Positions 49,409-59,463 of a DNA stretch of 64,000 bases are shown piece after piece. A program made the translations under genes and the position numbers. Every line of letters begins with the position of its first letter. The first letter of the stretch is position 1. Origin of the DNA: Arcobacter siniprincipis (GTDB taxonomy: Bacteria > Campylobacterota > Campylobacteria > Campylobacterales > Arcobacteraceae); the NCBI RefSeq assembly GCF_048571125.1, contig NZ_CP182343.1, positions 682,001 through 746,000 of the forward strand, written 5' to 3'. The notes beneath the pieces are model-generated. The model saw only the letters and a program-made list of their open reading frames with translations, did not search any database and had not been told where the DNA came from.

Positions 49409-50728
49409 TTAATCTTCTTGAACCTCAGGAAGTTTTTTTGCTAAAAATATTGCGACTACACCTACTAAAGATAAAAATAAAATAATCCCACCAACTCCAA
49501 TTAGGGAACTAAGAGTTCCAATTGAACCACTTAAAAGTAATATTATTCCAATTAAGGTATTACTAACAGCTACATAATCTGTCCTTTTATTTCCCTCTGC
49601 TAAATCAACTATATATGTTTTTCTTCCAATTCTTATACCTTGATACCCAATACTTAAAACAAAATAGATAATAGGCATAATCCATATATATGAAAAAAGC
49701 TGAGAATAAAAATAATAAATTAAAGATACAATAAAACCTACAGTTGTAGCAATTGTTGCTCCCCAAAGCATGACTCTTTTACTAGATACATCTGAAAACT
49801 TACCCCAAAAGTTAGCAGACAATAAATCTGCTAATCCACTTGAAAGAATAAAAAGACCTAATAAATAAGTATCATCATTTGAGTGTTCTTTAGCTATGAT
49901 TACAAAAAAGGGTGCGCTTAAAACTGAACATAAAAATAGTGCTCTTGTTATCACAAAAAGTCTAAATGGTTTATCAGTTTTTAAAATAGATAGTTTTTTA
50001 ATAGCTACAGTAAAGGCATTTCCTCCACCGTGTGTTTCCCCTGCGAACTCGTTTATTTGTGAATATATAATTGCTGCTAAAATCCAAAAAACTCCAGCGA
50101 TAAAAAGTAGTACTCCAAAGTTTTGGGAAGAAAAAGGTTTTTCTCCATTTAATAAAAAATAGACTCCAAGGACAACAACAAGCAGACCTGAAAGCATTGC
50201 AGAAAGTCCATTTAAGGCACCTCTTCTGGTCTTAGGAATTGTTTTACCTATTACATCTTTTGCTGCAACTGAACACAATCCTCTTGCTAAACTCATAAGT
50301 ACAAGTAATGCAATAATTGCTAAACCAGCATTTATTCCTTTTAAATTCCAAGCTATAAGACCAATTCCAAAGATACATAAGGCTTGTAAGATTGAGCCAA
50401 TTACCCAAGTCCATTTTCTAAGAGGAAGTTTCCTAATATAAGCTGCTATAAAAAGTTGAGGAAGAAGTGAGCCTGATTCTCTAATTGGAACTAAAAAACT
50501 GATCAAAAATACAGGAACATTTAAGCTATGCATTATCCAAGGTAAAATTATTTTTGTATTAGAAATTGCATCTGCAAGTTTAGTAAAGAAGTAACTAATA
50601 AGAGTTAGAAAAAAATTACCAGGTACCACTTTACAAGCTTTTTCATCTATAGCTTTGCAAACTCTTGCATCTTCTTCATTTACAAGTTTATTGTAAATAC
50701 TATCTGTATTGAATTTTTTTAAAGGCAT
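49409..50728 (-). CDS. MFS transporter
   Basis: A 439-residue protein with about 12 membrane segments of the major facilitator type. Residues 75-90 (FLVPIRESGSLLPQLF) and VAAKDVIGKTIPKTRRGAL are recognisable for one branch found in several proteobacteria. The substrate is unknown. It follows hisA by only one base gap and is probably read from the his transcript. Confidence 0.8.
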   Translation of the reverse strand: MPLKKFNTDSIYNKLVNEEDARVCKAIDEKACKVVPGNFFLTLISYFFTKLADAISNTKIILPWIMHSLNVPVFLISFLVPIRESGSLLPQLFIAAYIRKLPLRKWTWVIGSILQALCIFGIGLIAWNLKGINAGLAIIALLVLMSLARGLCSVAAKDVIGKTIPKTRRGALNGLSAMLSGLLVVVLGVYFLLNGEKPFSSQNFGVLLFIAGVFWILAAIIYSQINEFAGETHGGGNAFTVAIKKLSILKTDKPFRLFVITRALFLCSVLSAPFFVIIAKEHSNDDTYLLGLFILSSGLADLLSANFWGKFSDVSSKRVMLWGATIATTVGFIVSLIYYFYSQLFSYIWIMPIIYFVLSIGYQGIRIGRKTYIVDLAEGNKRTDYVAVSNTLIGIILLLSGSIGTLSSLIGVGGIILFLSLVGVVAIFLAKKLPEVQED

Positions 50729-50729
50729 A

Positions 50730-51437
50730 TTATAAAGCTTTGAATCCTTCTTCTAAGTCAAGTGACCCTTCGTAAAAAGCTTTTCCAACTATAACACCAG
50801 CAATATTTCCATTTGCTTTACAGTTTGTTATATCATTTATATCTTTTACTCCACCACTAGCAATTGTATCTATTCCACTAGCAAGGGCAATTGATTCTGT
50901 GAATTCTACATTTACACCACAAAGCATCCCATCTTTACTTATATCTGTACAAATAATAGCTTGAACACCTGCATTTGCAAACTCTTTAGCCAAAGTTGTA
51001 GCTTCCATAGTAGATACTTCTGCCCAACCTTCAACTGCTACCATTCCATTCATCGCATCAATTCCAACAGCAATTGGATAACGAGAAGCCATATCTTTTA
51101 CAAATTGTGGATTTTTTACTGCAATTGAACCTAAAATTAATCTATCAACTCCTAGTTCAAGATACATTTTGATAGTCTCTTCATCACGAATACCTCCACC
51201 AAGTTCAATTTTAAGATTACAGTTTTCTCTTATTTTTCTGATTTGTTCTAAGTTTGCTGGTTTTCCTTCAAATGCTCCATTTAAATCAACTATATGAACC
51301 CATTTACTTCCAAGTTCTTCAAATCTTTTTGCGACCATCCAAGGTTCATCTGAATAGATTTTTGCACTATCCATTAAACCTTTGCTTAGTCTTACTGCTT
51401 TTCCATCTTTTAAATCAATCGCTGGTAATATATCCAT
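50730..51437 (-). CDS. hisA: Phosphoribosylformimino-AICAR ribotide isomerase
   Basis: The 235-residue TIM-barrel isomerase of histidine synthesis. Catalytic Asp8 (PAIDLKDGKAVRL) and the second Asp in CTDISKDGML are present, with WVHIVDLNGAFEGK and IELGGGIRD. It lies in a short operon with hisH, with a TIGR01777 gene between. Confidence 0.96.
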   Translation of the reverse strand: MDILPAIDLKDGKAVRLSKGLMDSAKIYSDEPWMVAKRFEELGSKWVHIVDLNGAFEGKPANLEQIRKIRENCNLKIELGGGIRDEETIKMYLELGVDRLILGSIAVKNPQFVKDMASRYPIAVGIDAMNGMVAVEGWAEVSTMEATTLAKEFANAGVQAIICTDISKDGMLCGVNVEFTESIALASGIDTIASGGVKDINDITNCKANGNIAGVIVGKAFYEGSLDLEEGFKAL

Positions 51438-51452
51438 AATAAATGCTATCCT

Positions 51453-52304
51453 TTATTTACATAAGTTTTCTATAGTCTCTTGTATTGTTTTATACTTAAA
51501 TTCAAAACCTAAATCCAATAATTTTTTAGGAAAGGCACTTTGTCCATCTGTTAAGACTTTTGCACCTTCACTAAAAATTATATTTAAAACAAATTCTGGT
51601 ACTGGAAGTATAGTAGGTCTTTTTAGTGTTTTTCCTAAAGCCTGAGTTAGCCCTTTATTTGTAGTTGGTGTTGGTGCACTTAAATTAAATGTATCTTCAT
51701 AAGAGTTCTCAATTACAAATTTATAAGCTTCAAGTAAATCTTCTATGTGGATATATGAAAATGCTTGTTCTCCACTTCCTATTACTCCACCTAGTCCTAA
51801 TTTAAAGGGAAGTATCATTTTTTGTAAAGCTCCACCATCTTTTCCTAAAATTATTCCAAATCTAAAAATAGAGACTTTTGTCTTTTCACTTTTTGCCTTT
51901 AAAGCCTCTTTTTCCCACTCTTGACAAATTGATGATAGAAAATCATTTGAATAAGTTCCATTTTCATCATAAGTTGCTTTATTGTCATATATACCAACGG
52001 CAGAAGTTGAAATCAATAATTTTGGTGGATTATCTATGTTTTTTATTGCAGATACTAATTTTTGTGTAGTATTTATTCTACTTGAGTAAAGAAGTTTTTT
52101 ATAACTCTCACTCCATCTATTTATTATATTTGCACCAGCAAGGTTTATTAATATATCACTTTTATTAAGTAACTCTTCCAATTTAGTTTTATCATTTAAA
52201 ATTTCTCTTTTTATAGGAAGAATTTTATAGTCTAAATTACTAAAGAATTTAGTTAAACTACTACCTACAAATCCACTAGCTCCAGATATTGCTATTGTTC
52301 TCAT
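51453..52304 (-). CDS. TIGR01777-family epimerase-like SDR protein
   Basis: A 283-residue NAD(P)-binding protein of the extended SDR type: ISGASGFVGSSLTKFF at the start, INLAGANIINRW, STSAVGIYD, and the C-terminal DUF1731-like part (TLKRPTILPVPEFVLNIIF). The biochemical role is not established. It lies between hisH and hisA with gaps of 12-15 bases. Confidence 0.88.
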   Translation of the reverse strand: MRTIAISGASGFVGSSLTKFFSNLDYKILPIKREILNDKTKLEELLNKSDILINLAGANIINRWSESYKKLLYSSRINTTQKLVSAIKNIDNPPKLLISTSAVGIYDNKATYDENGTYSNDFLSSICQEWEKEALKAKSEKTKVSIFRFGIILGKDGGALQKMILPFKLGLGGVIGSGEQAFSYIHIEDLLEAYKFVIENSYEDTFNLSAPTPTTNKGLTQALGKTLKRPTILPVPEFVLNIIFSEGAKVLTDGQSAFPKKLLDLGFEFKYKTIQETIENLCK

Positions 52305-52316
52305 GATATATCCTTT

Positions 52317-52922
52317 TTATAGTTTTGTAAAGTTCCTTAAAATCTGAATTCCATTATCATGTGATTTTTCTGGATGAGGTTGAAAACCATAAATATTATC
52401 TTTTTTTACAGCACTTACAAACTCATATCCATAAACTGTTTTTCCAATAATATTTTCTTCACTAGTAACTGCATGGAAAGAGTGAACAAAATATAAATAT
52501 GGATTTTTCAGTCCATCAAATAAAGGGTCATTATTATTTATAATTGTATTCCAACCCATATGTGGTACTTTAAAATCTTCATGCATCTTAGTTTTATCAA
52601 ATTTTACAACTTCACCATTTATAAGACCCAATCCATCACTATGACCAAACTCTTGTGAACTTTCAAAAAGAAGTTGCATACCTAAGCAAATCCCAATCAT
52701 AGGTTTACCAGTTTTTGAATACTCTAATATTGCTTCTTTCATACCTGTAGTATTTAAGTTACTCATTGCATCTGCAAAAGCACCAACACCTGGTAAAATT
52801 ATTCTATCAAAGTTTTTTAGTTCACTTGGGTCTTTTACAATTGATGCTTTTGCATCTAACAAATGACAAGCATTGTAAACGCTTGCTAAATTTCCCATAT
52901 TATAATCAATTATTCCAATCAC
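52317..52922 (-). CDS. hisH: Imidazole glycerol phosphate synthase glutaminase subunit
   Basis: The 201-residue glutaminase that delivers ammonia to HisF. The nucleophile Cys lies in MIGICLGMQLLFESS, and the His-Glu pair in GFQPHPEKS. N-terminus IIDYNMGNL is standard. hisF is not in the window. Confidence 0.96.
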   Translation of the reverse strand: MIGIIDYNMGNLASVYNACHLLDAKASIVKDPSELKNFDRIILPGVGAFADAMSNLNTTGMKEAILEYSKTGKPMIGICLGMQLLFESSQEFGHSDGLGLINGEVVKFDKTKMHEDFKVPHMGWNTIINNNDPLFDGLKNPYLYFVHSFHAVTSEENIIGKTVYGYEFVSAVKKDNIYGFQPHPEKSHDNGIQILRNFTKL

Positions 52923-53075
52923 GTATTATCCTACATTTGTAATATAAATATTATATCTAATTAAAATTATTAAGTAGTTAATAGCTTTAATTTTAAAAAA
53001 TATATAAAGACTATATAATATATATAAGTTATATATTATGTGATATAATTTAAAATATGAAGAGAGGAGGAGGAA

Positions 53076-54830
53076 ATGGTAAAAAAAATATCTTTTCCAA
53101 TACTTTTTTTAGTGTTAGCTTATTTCATACTTACTTATGAAAGTGCAAAAATAATTGTTGCAGGAGTAGCAGTATTTTTAGTAGGTGTATTTTTTATGGA
53201 GGAGGGCTTTAAACTCTTTTCTGGTAGTTTTTTTGAAAGGATTTTAGAAAAATTTACAAATACCTTACCTAAATCATTAGGAAGTGGTTTTCTTATAACT
53301 TCTATAATACAAAGTTCTTCATTGACAAGTGTGATATTGATATCATTCCTAGGAACAGGCTTGATAGGTTTAGGTGAAGCAATAGGAGTGGTTTTAGGTT
53401 CTAGTTTAGGATCTACAACAACTGCATGGCTTATATCTGTGCTTGGACTTAAAATAAAAATTTCTCATTATGCTATGCCAATACTTATTTTTGGTATTTT
53501 TTTTAGATTTTCAAAAAATGAGAAATATAAGGGATTTGGAAATATATTACTTGGTTTAGGTTTTATATTTCTTGGAATATCTTATTTGATTAATGGATTT
53601 TCTTCTTTAAAAAACTTTATAGACTTATCTACTTTCGTTACTGATGGATATTTGGGGATTGGAATTTATTTTTTAATTGGTGCAGTTATGACATTTATTA
53701 TTCAATCTAGTTCTGCAAGTATGGCTATTATTTTAACTGCTTTAGCAAGTACTCAAATTACTTATATGACTGCTTTAGCAATAATGATTGGTGGAAAAGT
53801 TGGGAGTACTACTACAACGATACTTGGTTCTTTAAGTTCTAATGAAAATGGTAAACGCTTGGCAATTGCTCAACTTATATTTAATCTGGTTTCTGCTAGT
53901 TTTGCCATAATTTTTATTTATCAAATTATTTATTTAATAGATTTTGTTGCTCATTATTTTGGATTAAATTTTGATAATTATGTAATAAAACTTACCATGT
54001 TTCATACAATTTTTAATGTAGCAGCAATAATTATTGTAGCACCTTTTATACCTAAATTAGTTGTTTATTTACAAAAATTATTTGTGCCAAAAACTAAATC
54101 TTGGGCAAGTCCAAAATATTTGAATAAAGAAGTTATTAAGATTCCCAAAACGGCATTAATAAGTCTTAGAAAAGAGAGTCAAAATCTTTATTTTAATTTT
54201 TTAAAAGCAATTATGCATTTGATGAATATCAAACATGAGGATGTTTTTTTAAATAGATATAAAGAAAAATCAAAAATAAATAATAATGTTAAAATAGATA
54301 AAGTCTATAAAGAAAATTTAAAATCATTATATGTTGAAATACTCAAATATGGAATAGAATCACAAAAAAATATGAAAAATGAAGATATCAAAATTGTGAA
54401 TATGTTTAAGTTAATAGCTGGACAGATGATTAAGTTATTGAATAATATAAAAACATTGCAAAAAAATATTGATATTCACAAAAACTGCATTAACAAGTAT
54501 ATAAAAAAAGAGTATGATTTTTTAGAAGATATGATTATAATGGTTCTTATAGAACTAAAAGATATCAGGCAAAATCATAATTTAGATGATATTGATAAAA
54601 TGTTTAAATCTAAATCATTAAAACAAAAGTTAAATTCTTTGGATTTAATGTCTAGTAAGAGAATTGATAATATTATAAAAGCAAAAACAACAAGTAGTGA
54701 AATGATAACAAACCTTATAAATGATTTATCTTTTACTCTTAATATATGTAAAAAACTTATAGATATTACCACTATACTTTGGGTTGAAGATAAAATTTTG
54801 TTAGAATTAGGAGAAGAACATGAAAGTTAA
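53076..54830 (+). CDS. Na+/phosphate cotransporter with PhoU-like tail
   Basis: A 584-residue membrane protein of the NptA / Na-Pi cotransporter II type. It has two inverted repeats with QSSSLTSVILISFLGTGL and QSSSASMAIILTALAST, then a cytoplasmic helical PhoU-like region (about 365-575). The start has a very strong Shine-Dalgarno site (GAGGAGGAGG). It overlaps the next gene by 11 bases. Confidence 0.9.
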   Translation: MVKKISFPILFLVLAYFILTYESAKIIVAGVAVFLVGVFFMEEGFKLFSGSFFERILEKFTNTLPKSLGSGFLITSIIQSSSLTSVILISFLGTGLIGLGEAIGVVLGSSLGSTTTAWLISVLGLKIKISHYAMPILIFGIFFRFSKNEKYKGFGNILLGLGFIFLGISYLINGFSSLKNFIDLSTFVTDGYLGIGIYFLIGAVMTFIIQSSSASMAIILTALASTQITYMTALAIMIGGKVGSTTTTILGSLSSNENGKRLAIAQLIFNLVSASFAIIFIYQIIYLIDFVAHYFGLNFDNYVIKLTMFHTIFNVAAIIIVAPFIPKLVVYLQKLFVPKTKSWASPKYLNKEVIKIPKTALISLRKESQNLYFNFLKAIMHLMNIKHEDVFLNRYKEKSKINNNVKIDKVYKENLKSLYVEILKYGIESQKNMKNEDIKIVNMFKLIAGQMIKLLNNIKTLQKNIDIHKNCINKYIKKEYDFLEDMIIMVLIELKDIRQNHNLDDIDKMFKSKSLKQKLNSLDLMSSKRIDNIIKAKTTSSEMITNLINDLSFTLNICKKLIDITTILWVEDKILLELGEEHES

Positions 54831-55044
54831 AAAACTAATTGCTGAAATAAACAGTTTTTTTGAATCAAAAAAGGATAAGAAGTTTGAAAAGGCTTTAATT
54901 AAACTCGAAAATAAAAAAGAGAAGATTGAAAAAAAGATTGAAAAAAAAGAGTTTGAAAATAATTCAAAAGAGCTTTTTGAAAATGAAATATTAATGATAG
55001 AAGATATGATAAAAAAAGTAAAAAGAAAAATAAAAGATAAATAA
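54820..55044 (+). CDS. Lys/Glu-rich coiled-coil protein after the phosphate cotransporter
   Basis: A 74-residue very charged helical protein (many Lys and Glu, KKEKIEKKIEKKEF). It overlaps the cotransporter by 11 bases and follows GAGAAG. I recognise no family; the overlap suggests a partner of the transporter tail. The composition is unusual but the coupling supports a real gene. Confidence 0.6.
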   Translation: MKVKKLIAEINSFFESKKDKKFEKALIKLENKKEKIEKKIEKKEFENNSKELFENEILMIEDMIKKVKRKIKDK

Positions 55045-55055
55045 ATCTTTTATTT
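55028..55055. terminator. AT-rich bidirectional terminator
   Basis: An 11-bp stem (AAATAAAAGAT / ATCTTTTATTT) with a 6-base loop overlaps the end of the coiled-coil gene and lies before the convergent ComF-like gene. Confidence 0.6.
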
Positions 55056-55062
55056 TATGGTA

Positions 55063-55635
55063 TTAAAGTTTTGCATCAGCTAGGGTTAAAGAAAATAATA
55101 CTTTATTGTTTTTTTTCTCTAAAGCTTTTTTGGCTTCTCTAATTGTAGCACCAGTTGTAATTATATCATCACACAAAATTGTTGTTTTATCATAAATATT
55201 TGTTAATTTAAAACGCCTTGGATTTTTTTCTCTATATTCTTTATCTTTTCCTGCATATTTGACAATATTTGTTGCCCTTAAGGCATTGTATTGGGGTTTG
55301 ATATTTTTCGAATTTAATGCACGAGCTAAAATTGCTGTATGGGAAAACTCATGTCTTGAATGATCATCAATAGGTATAGCTATTATTTTTCCATTATTAT
55401 TAAAAGTAGAAGCAAATTTTTTAAAAGAGAGTTCTGCAAGTATATTAAAAATCTTATCTCCAAAAAAATAATATTTTGAAGAGAGTAAGTCTTCAAGTTC
55501 ACTAAGAGAGTAAAAAGAGTAATTATAAAATCCTTCTTCAACTTCTCTTTTATAAAAAGAAGGAGTAAGTAATGTTGTCTCACAGGACTTGCATATTATT
55601 TTAAAAGACAAATTTTCACATAGTAAACATTTCAT
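55063..55635 (-). CDS. ComF-family phosphoribosyltransferase-like protein
   Basis: A 190-residue protein with an N-terminal zinc ribbon (CLLC, then CKSC) and a PRTase domain with the PRPP loop ILCDDIITTGATIREA. ComF proteins take part in DNA uptake in naturally transformable bacteria. I prefer ATG at 55635 over the TTG at 55641 for the usual start. Confidence 0.88.
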   Translation of the reverse strand: MKCLLCENLSFKIICKSCETTLLTPSFYKREVEEGFYNYSFYSLSELEDLLSSKYYFFGDKIFNILAELSFKKFASTFNNNGKIIAIPIDDHSRHEFSHTAILARALNSKNIKPQYNALRATNIVKYAGKDKEYREKNPRRFKLTNIYDKTTILCDDIITTGATIREAKKALEKKNNKVLFSLTLADAKL

Positions 55636-55760
55636 GATCAATTTTAACTAAAAATTTATTAATTAATTTAATTTAAGTTTTTTTAAGAAAAATAAAAATG
55701 GTAAATTTTCTTTTACTAAAATTATGATATTATTTCAAAAAATAATAATAAGGAATTACA

Positions 55761-58022
55761 GTGATTAAATTTAAATCTCTAAAATCAAAATTTTTAGCTT
55801 ATATAATATCTACTCTTTTTGTAGTATTTGTTATTGTTACAATCATATTATCAAATATTATTGCAAATAAATCTATACAAGAATCAGAAAATCAATTTCA
55901 AGGTAGTGCAGAGCATATTGCAATTGCATTTAATACATTAGATAATAACTTACATGAAGTTATGAAAGGGTATTTAAATGTTATAAAAACATATTTACCT
56001 GATTCTTACAATATAGATAAAGAAAAAATAGTAAAAGTAGGAAAAATAGATGCTCCAGCTTTTTATAATGGCAATACATTATTAAATAATAATTTTGAGC
56101 CTTTAGAAAAATATACTCAGACAACAAGTGTAATTGCTACAGTTTTTGCAAGAATGGGTGATGATTTTGTAAGAGTAACAACTACATTAAAAAAAGAGAA
56201 TGGAACTCGAGCTTTTGGAACAATGTTAGGACAAAAGTCACCTGCAATGAAATCTATGCTAGAAGGTAAAACTTTTTATGGGAAAGTAAAGCTTTTTGGG
56301 AAAGATTATTATGTGGTATATGAACCAATTTTAAGGGATAATAAAGTTATTGGAATCCTTTTCATTGGATATGATTTTACATCTGCTTTAAGTTCTCTAA
56401 AAAAAGATATTAGAGATATAAAAATCAATAATGATGGATATGCTTTTATGATGGATAAAAAAGGTAATTTAATTATTCATCCAAAAAATGAAGGTAAAAA
56501 TCTTTTAGATGTAAAAGATAACAAAGGAAATTTCACTTTTAAAGATATGATAAAAGGTGAAGATAGACTTATAAAATATACAAATACTGATAATATTGAA
56601 AAAATTGCATATGTAAAGCATCTAAAAGGATTTAATGCGGTTTTAATAGTAAGTGATACAATTGATGATGTTTATTCTTTCAGTAAAAAAGCAACTACTT
56701 ATATTTCAATTGCCTTTATTATTACTTTAATTATTATTTCAATTTTATTACTTATTGTTACTTCAAAAGTTGTGGGAAGTCCTCTTGAGAAACTAAATAC
56801 TGGTCTTTTAGACTTTTTTAAATATATAAATAAAGAAAGTACAAATGTAAAACTTTTAGAGGTAAAAGGCGAAGATGAATTTGCTCAAATGTCTGAAGTA
56901 ATTAATAAAAACATAAAAAGAACAGAAATTTTAATAAAAGAAGATTTAAGACTTATTGAAGAAGTTAAAGCTGTAGTTAATAGTGCAAAAAATGGTGATT
57001 TGAATAAACGAGTGAAAGTAAGTACAAATAATGGTAGTCTTGAAGAATTAAAAGAGATTTTCAATGAGATGCTTAATGTAACAAGTACAAATGTATGCCA
57101 AAATGTAAATCAATTAAAAGATGTACTTTTACAATTTAAAAATCTTAATTTTACTCAAAGAATAAAAAATGACTCTGGATTGGTTGCAGTTGGATTAAAT
57201 GAATTAGCAGAGATAATAAATAAAATGCTTATTGAAAATAAATCAATAGGGCTTAAATTAGATGATAGCTCAAGACAATTACTTGATAATATGAGCAAGC
57301 TAAATAATTCTACAAACGAAGCAGCGGCAAGTTTAGAAGAGACTTCTGCTGCATTAGAAGAGATAACTGGAAATATAAGAAATAATTCTGAAAATATATC
57401 AAAAATGTCATCATTAACTCAAAATGTATTAAACTCTGCAAGTGATGGAGAAAAACTTGCAAATGAGACAACTGTATCTATGGATGAAATTAATGAGCAA
57501 GTAAAAGCAATCAGTGAAGCAATAGTTTCTATTGATAATATTGCTTTTCAGACAAATATTCTTTCACTAAATGCAGCAGTAGAAGCAGCAACGGCAGGTG
57601 AAGCTGGAAAAGGTTTTGCTGTAGTTGCACAAGAAGTAAGAAACTTAGCAAATAGAAGTAGTGAAGTTGCAAAAGAGATTAAAGATATAGTTGAAAATGC
57701 AAGTCATAAAGCTGATAATGGAAAAGAAATAGCTGGAAAAATGATAGAAGGGTATATTCAGCTAAATGAAAATATTTCTCAAACTATTCATCTTATTTCT
57801 GATATTGAGATGGCATCAAAAGAGCAGTTACAAGGAATAGAACAAATTAATGATGCAGTTAATAGTTTAGATAAACAAACACAACAAAATGCATCTATTG
57901 CAACTCAAACAAATACTATAGCAGTAGAAACTGACCATATTTCAAAAGCTGTATTGAAAAGTGCAGATGATAAAGAGTTTGTAGGGAAAAAAGAAGTGAC
58001 TTCTAGTACTTATGAGATGTAA
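55761..58022 (+). CDS. Methyl-accepting chemotaxis protein with a cache sensor
   Basis: A 753-residue chemoreceptor: membrane helices near 12-34 and 313-335, a periplasmic Cache_3-type sensor between (with GYAFMMDKKGNLIIHPK), a HAMP region, and a signalling domain at about 520-730 with the hairpin tip QTNILSLNAAVEAATAGEAG and EVRNLANRS. Start is GTG behind AAGGA. The ligand is unknown. The chain has no C-terminal CheR-binding pentapeptide of the enteric type. Confidence 0.93.
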   Translation: MIKFKSLKSKFLAYIISTLFVVFVIVTIILSNIIANKSIQESENQFQGSAEHIAIAFNTLDNNLHEVMKGYLNVIKTYLPDSYNIDKEKIVKVGKIDAPAFYNGNTLLNNNFEPLEKYTQTTSVIATVFARMGDDFVRVTTTLKKENGTRAFGTMLGQKSPAMKSMLEGKTFYGKVKLFGKDYYVVYEPILRDNKVIGILFIGYDFTSALSSLKKDIRDIKINNDGYAFMMDKKGNLIIHPKNEGKNLLDVKDNKGNFTFKDMIKGEDRLIKYTNTDNIEKIAYVKHLKGFNAVLIVSDTIDDVYSFSKKATTYISIAFIITLIIISILLLIVTSKVVGSPLEKLNTGLLDFFKYINKESTNVKLLEVKGEDEFAQMSEVINKNIKRTEILIKEDLRLIEEVKAVVNSAKNGDLNKRVKVSTNNGSLEELKEIFNEMLNVTSTNVCQNVNQLKDVLLQFKNLNFTQRIKNDSGLVAVGLNELAEIINKMLIENKSIGLKLDDSSRQLLDNMSKLNNSTNEAAASLEETSAALEEITGNIRNNSENISKMSSLTQNVLNSASDGEKLANETTVSMDEINEQVKAISEAIVSIDNIAFQTNILSLNAAVEAATAGEAGKGFAVVAQEVRNLANRSSEVAKEIKDIVENASHKADNGKEIAGKMIEGYIQLNENISQTIHLISDIEMASKEQLQGIEQINDAVNSLDKQTQQNASIATQTNTIAVETDHISKAVLKSADDKEFVGKKEVTSSTYEM

Positions 58023-58037
58023 TTTTTACATCTCATA
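58011..58037. terminator. Perfect hairpin at the end of the chemoreceptor gene
   Basis: TATGAGATGTAA-TTT-TTACATCTCATA forms a 12-bp stem overlapping the stop codon, but no T-run follows, so its role as a terminator is uncertain. Confidence 0.4.
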
Positions 58038-58098
58038 TTAAAGCTTACTTCTAAAATATTAGAGTATCATTTCTAAAAAAATCTACAAAAGAAAATTT

Positions 58099-59424
58099 AT
58101 GCTTGTATCGAAACCTTTTATTCTATTTTTCAAATATGTTATTCCTTCTATGTTGGGCTTTTTAGCAGTTTCATCTGCTAGTATTATTGATGGATATTTC
58201 GTAGGAAATTATGTGGGTTCTGTAAGTTTAGCAGCAATCAATGTATCTTTCCCACTGTTTAATATCTTGTTTGGATTTGCTTTGATGTTTGCAGTTGGAA
58301 GTTCAGTAATAACTGGTAAATTAATGGGAGAGGGCAATAAAGTAGAAGCTTCAAATGTCTTTTCAAAAGCTATTTATGTAATAGTAATACTCTCAATTTC
58401 TTTGAATTTGTTACTTTATTTAAATATAGAGAAGGTCTTAGATTTAATAAATGTAAAAGATGAATTAAGAGTTGAAACCCTAAATTATCTTCCTACTATT
58501 TTAAAATTTTTACCATTTCTGATGGTAGGGATTACTGTTGATTATTTTGTAAAAGTAGATGAAAACCCAAATTTATCTTTTTTGGCTTTAGTTATAAGTT
58601 CACTTGTAAATATTGTTCTAGATTATATTTTTATAGTAAAACTTGATTGGGGCATAAATGGTGCTGCATATGCTACTGGTATTTCACAAGTTGTTATTTT
58701 ATTTGTTTTACTTCCACATTTTTTTATGAAAAAGACAACACTTAGATTAATAAAACCAAAGGGGAGTTTTTTAAGTATATTTAATGCTTTAAAAAATGGT
58801 TCTTCTGAGTTTGTAAATGAATCATCAGTAGGTATTACCATCTTAATTTTTAATTATATTTTGCTAAAAAACTTTGGTCCTTTGGGTATTGCTTCATTTA
58901 CTATTGTTGGTTATTTTATAACAATTAGCATTATGACTAGTTATGCTGTTTCAGATTCTTTGCAAGCTATTATTAGTAAGAATTATGGTGCACAATATTT
59001 CAATAGAATGAAAAGTTTTTTAAAATTAGGATTAGTAAGTATTTTATGTGTAGAAATAGTTTTAACTCTATTTGTGATAATTACCCCAGAGTCATTGATA
59101 GATATCTTTATCAATGATAATGATATAAAAACAAAAGAGATAACATTAAAATTCATCTCATATGTATGGCCAGCTTTTATTTTTTCAGGCTTAAACATGT
59201 TAGCAAGTGCATATTTAACATCAATACAAAAACCACTTTATTCTGGACTAATAGCTATTATGAGAAGTTTTATTTTTCCTATGATATTTATTTTTACTTT
59301 ACCTTTTGTTTTTGGGAATATAGGAATATTTATAGCCTTGTCTTGCGCAGAGATAGTTACTTTTATTTTCGCTTTTAGATTTTTTATGAAAAATAGACCA
59401 AGTGTTTTAGCTAAATTTGTTTAG
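58099..59424 (+). CDS. MATE-family efflux transporter
   Basis: A 441-residue integral membrane protein with about 12 helices and MATE patterns (PSMLGFLAVSSASIIDGYFV near the start, VGSSVITGKLMGEG). It likely exports cationic compounds by Na+ or H+ antiport. Substrate unknown. It starts 76 bases after the chemoreceptor. Confidence 0.88.
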   Translation: MLVSKPFILFFKYVIPSMLGFLAVSSASIIDGYFVGNYVGSVSLAAINVSFPLFNILFGFALMFAVGSSVITGKLMGEGNKVEASNVFSKAIYVIVILSISLNLLLYLNIEKVLDLINVKDELRVETLNYLPTILKFLPFLMVGITVDYFVKVDENPNLSFLALVISSLVNIVLDYIFIVKLDWGINGAAYATGISQVVILFVLLPHFFMKKTTLRLIKPKGSFLSIFNALKNGSSEFVNESSVGITILIFNYILLKNFGPLGIASFTIVGYFITISIMTSYAVSDSLQAIISKNYGAQYFNRMKSFLKLGLVSILCVEIVLTLFVIITPESLIDIFINDNDIKTKEITLKFISYVWPAFIFSGLNMLASAYLTSIQKPLYSGLIAIMRSFIFPMIFIFTLPFVFGNIGIFIALSCAEIVTFIFAFRFFMKNRPSVLAKFV

Positions 59425-59463
59425 CCTACATGTTGATAATGGAATATTTTAAAATTGATAAAA

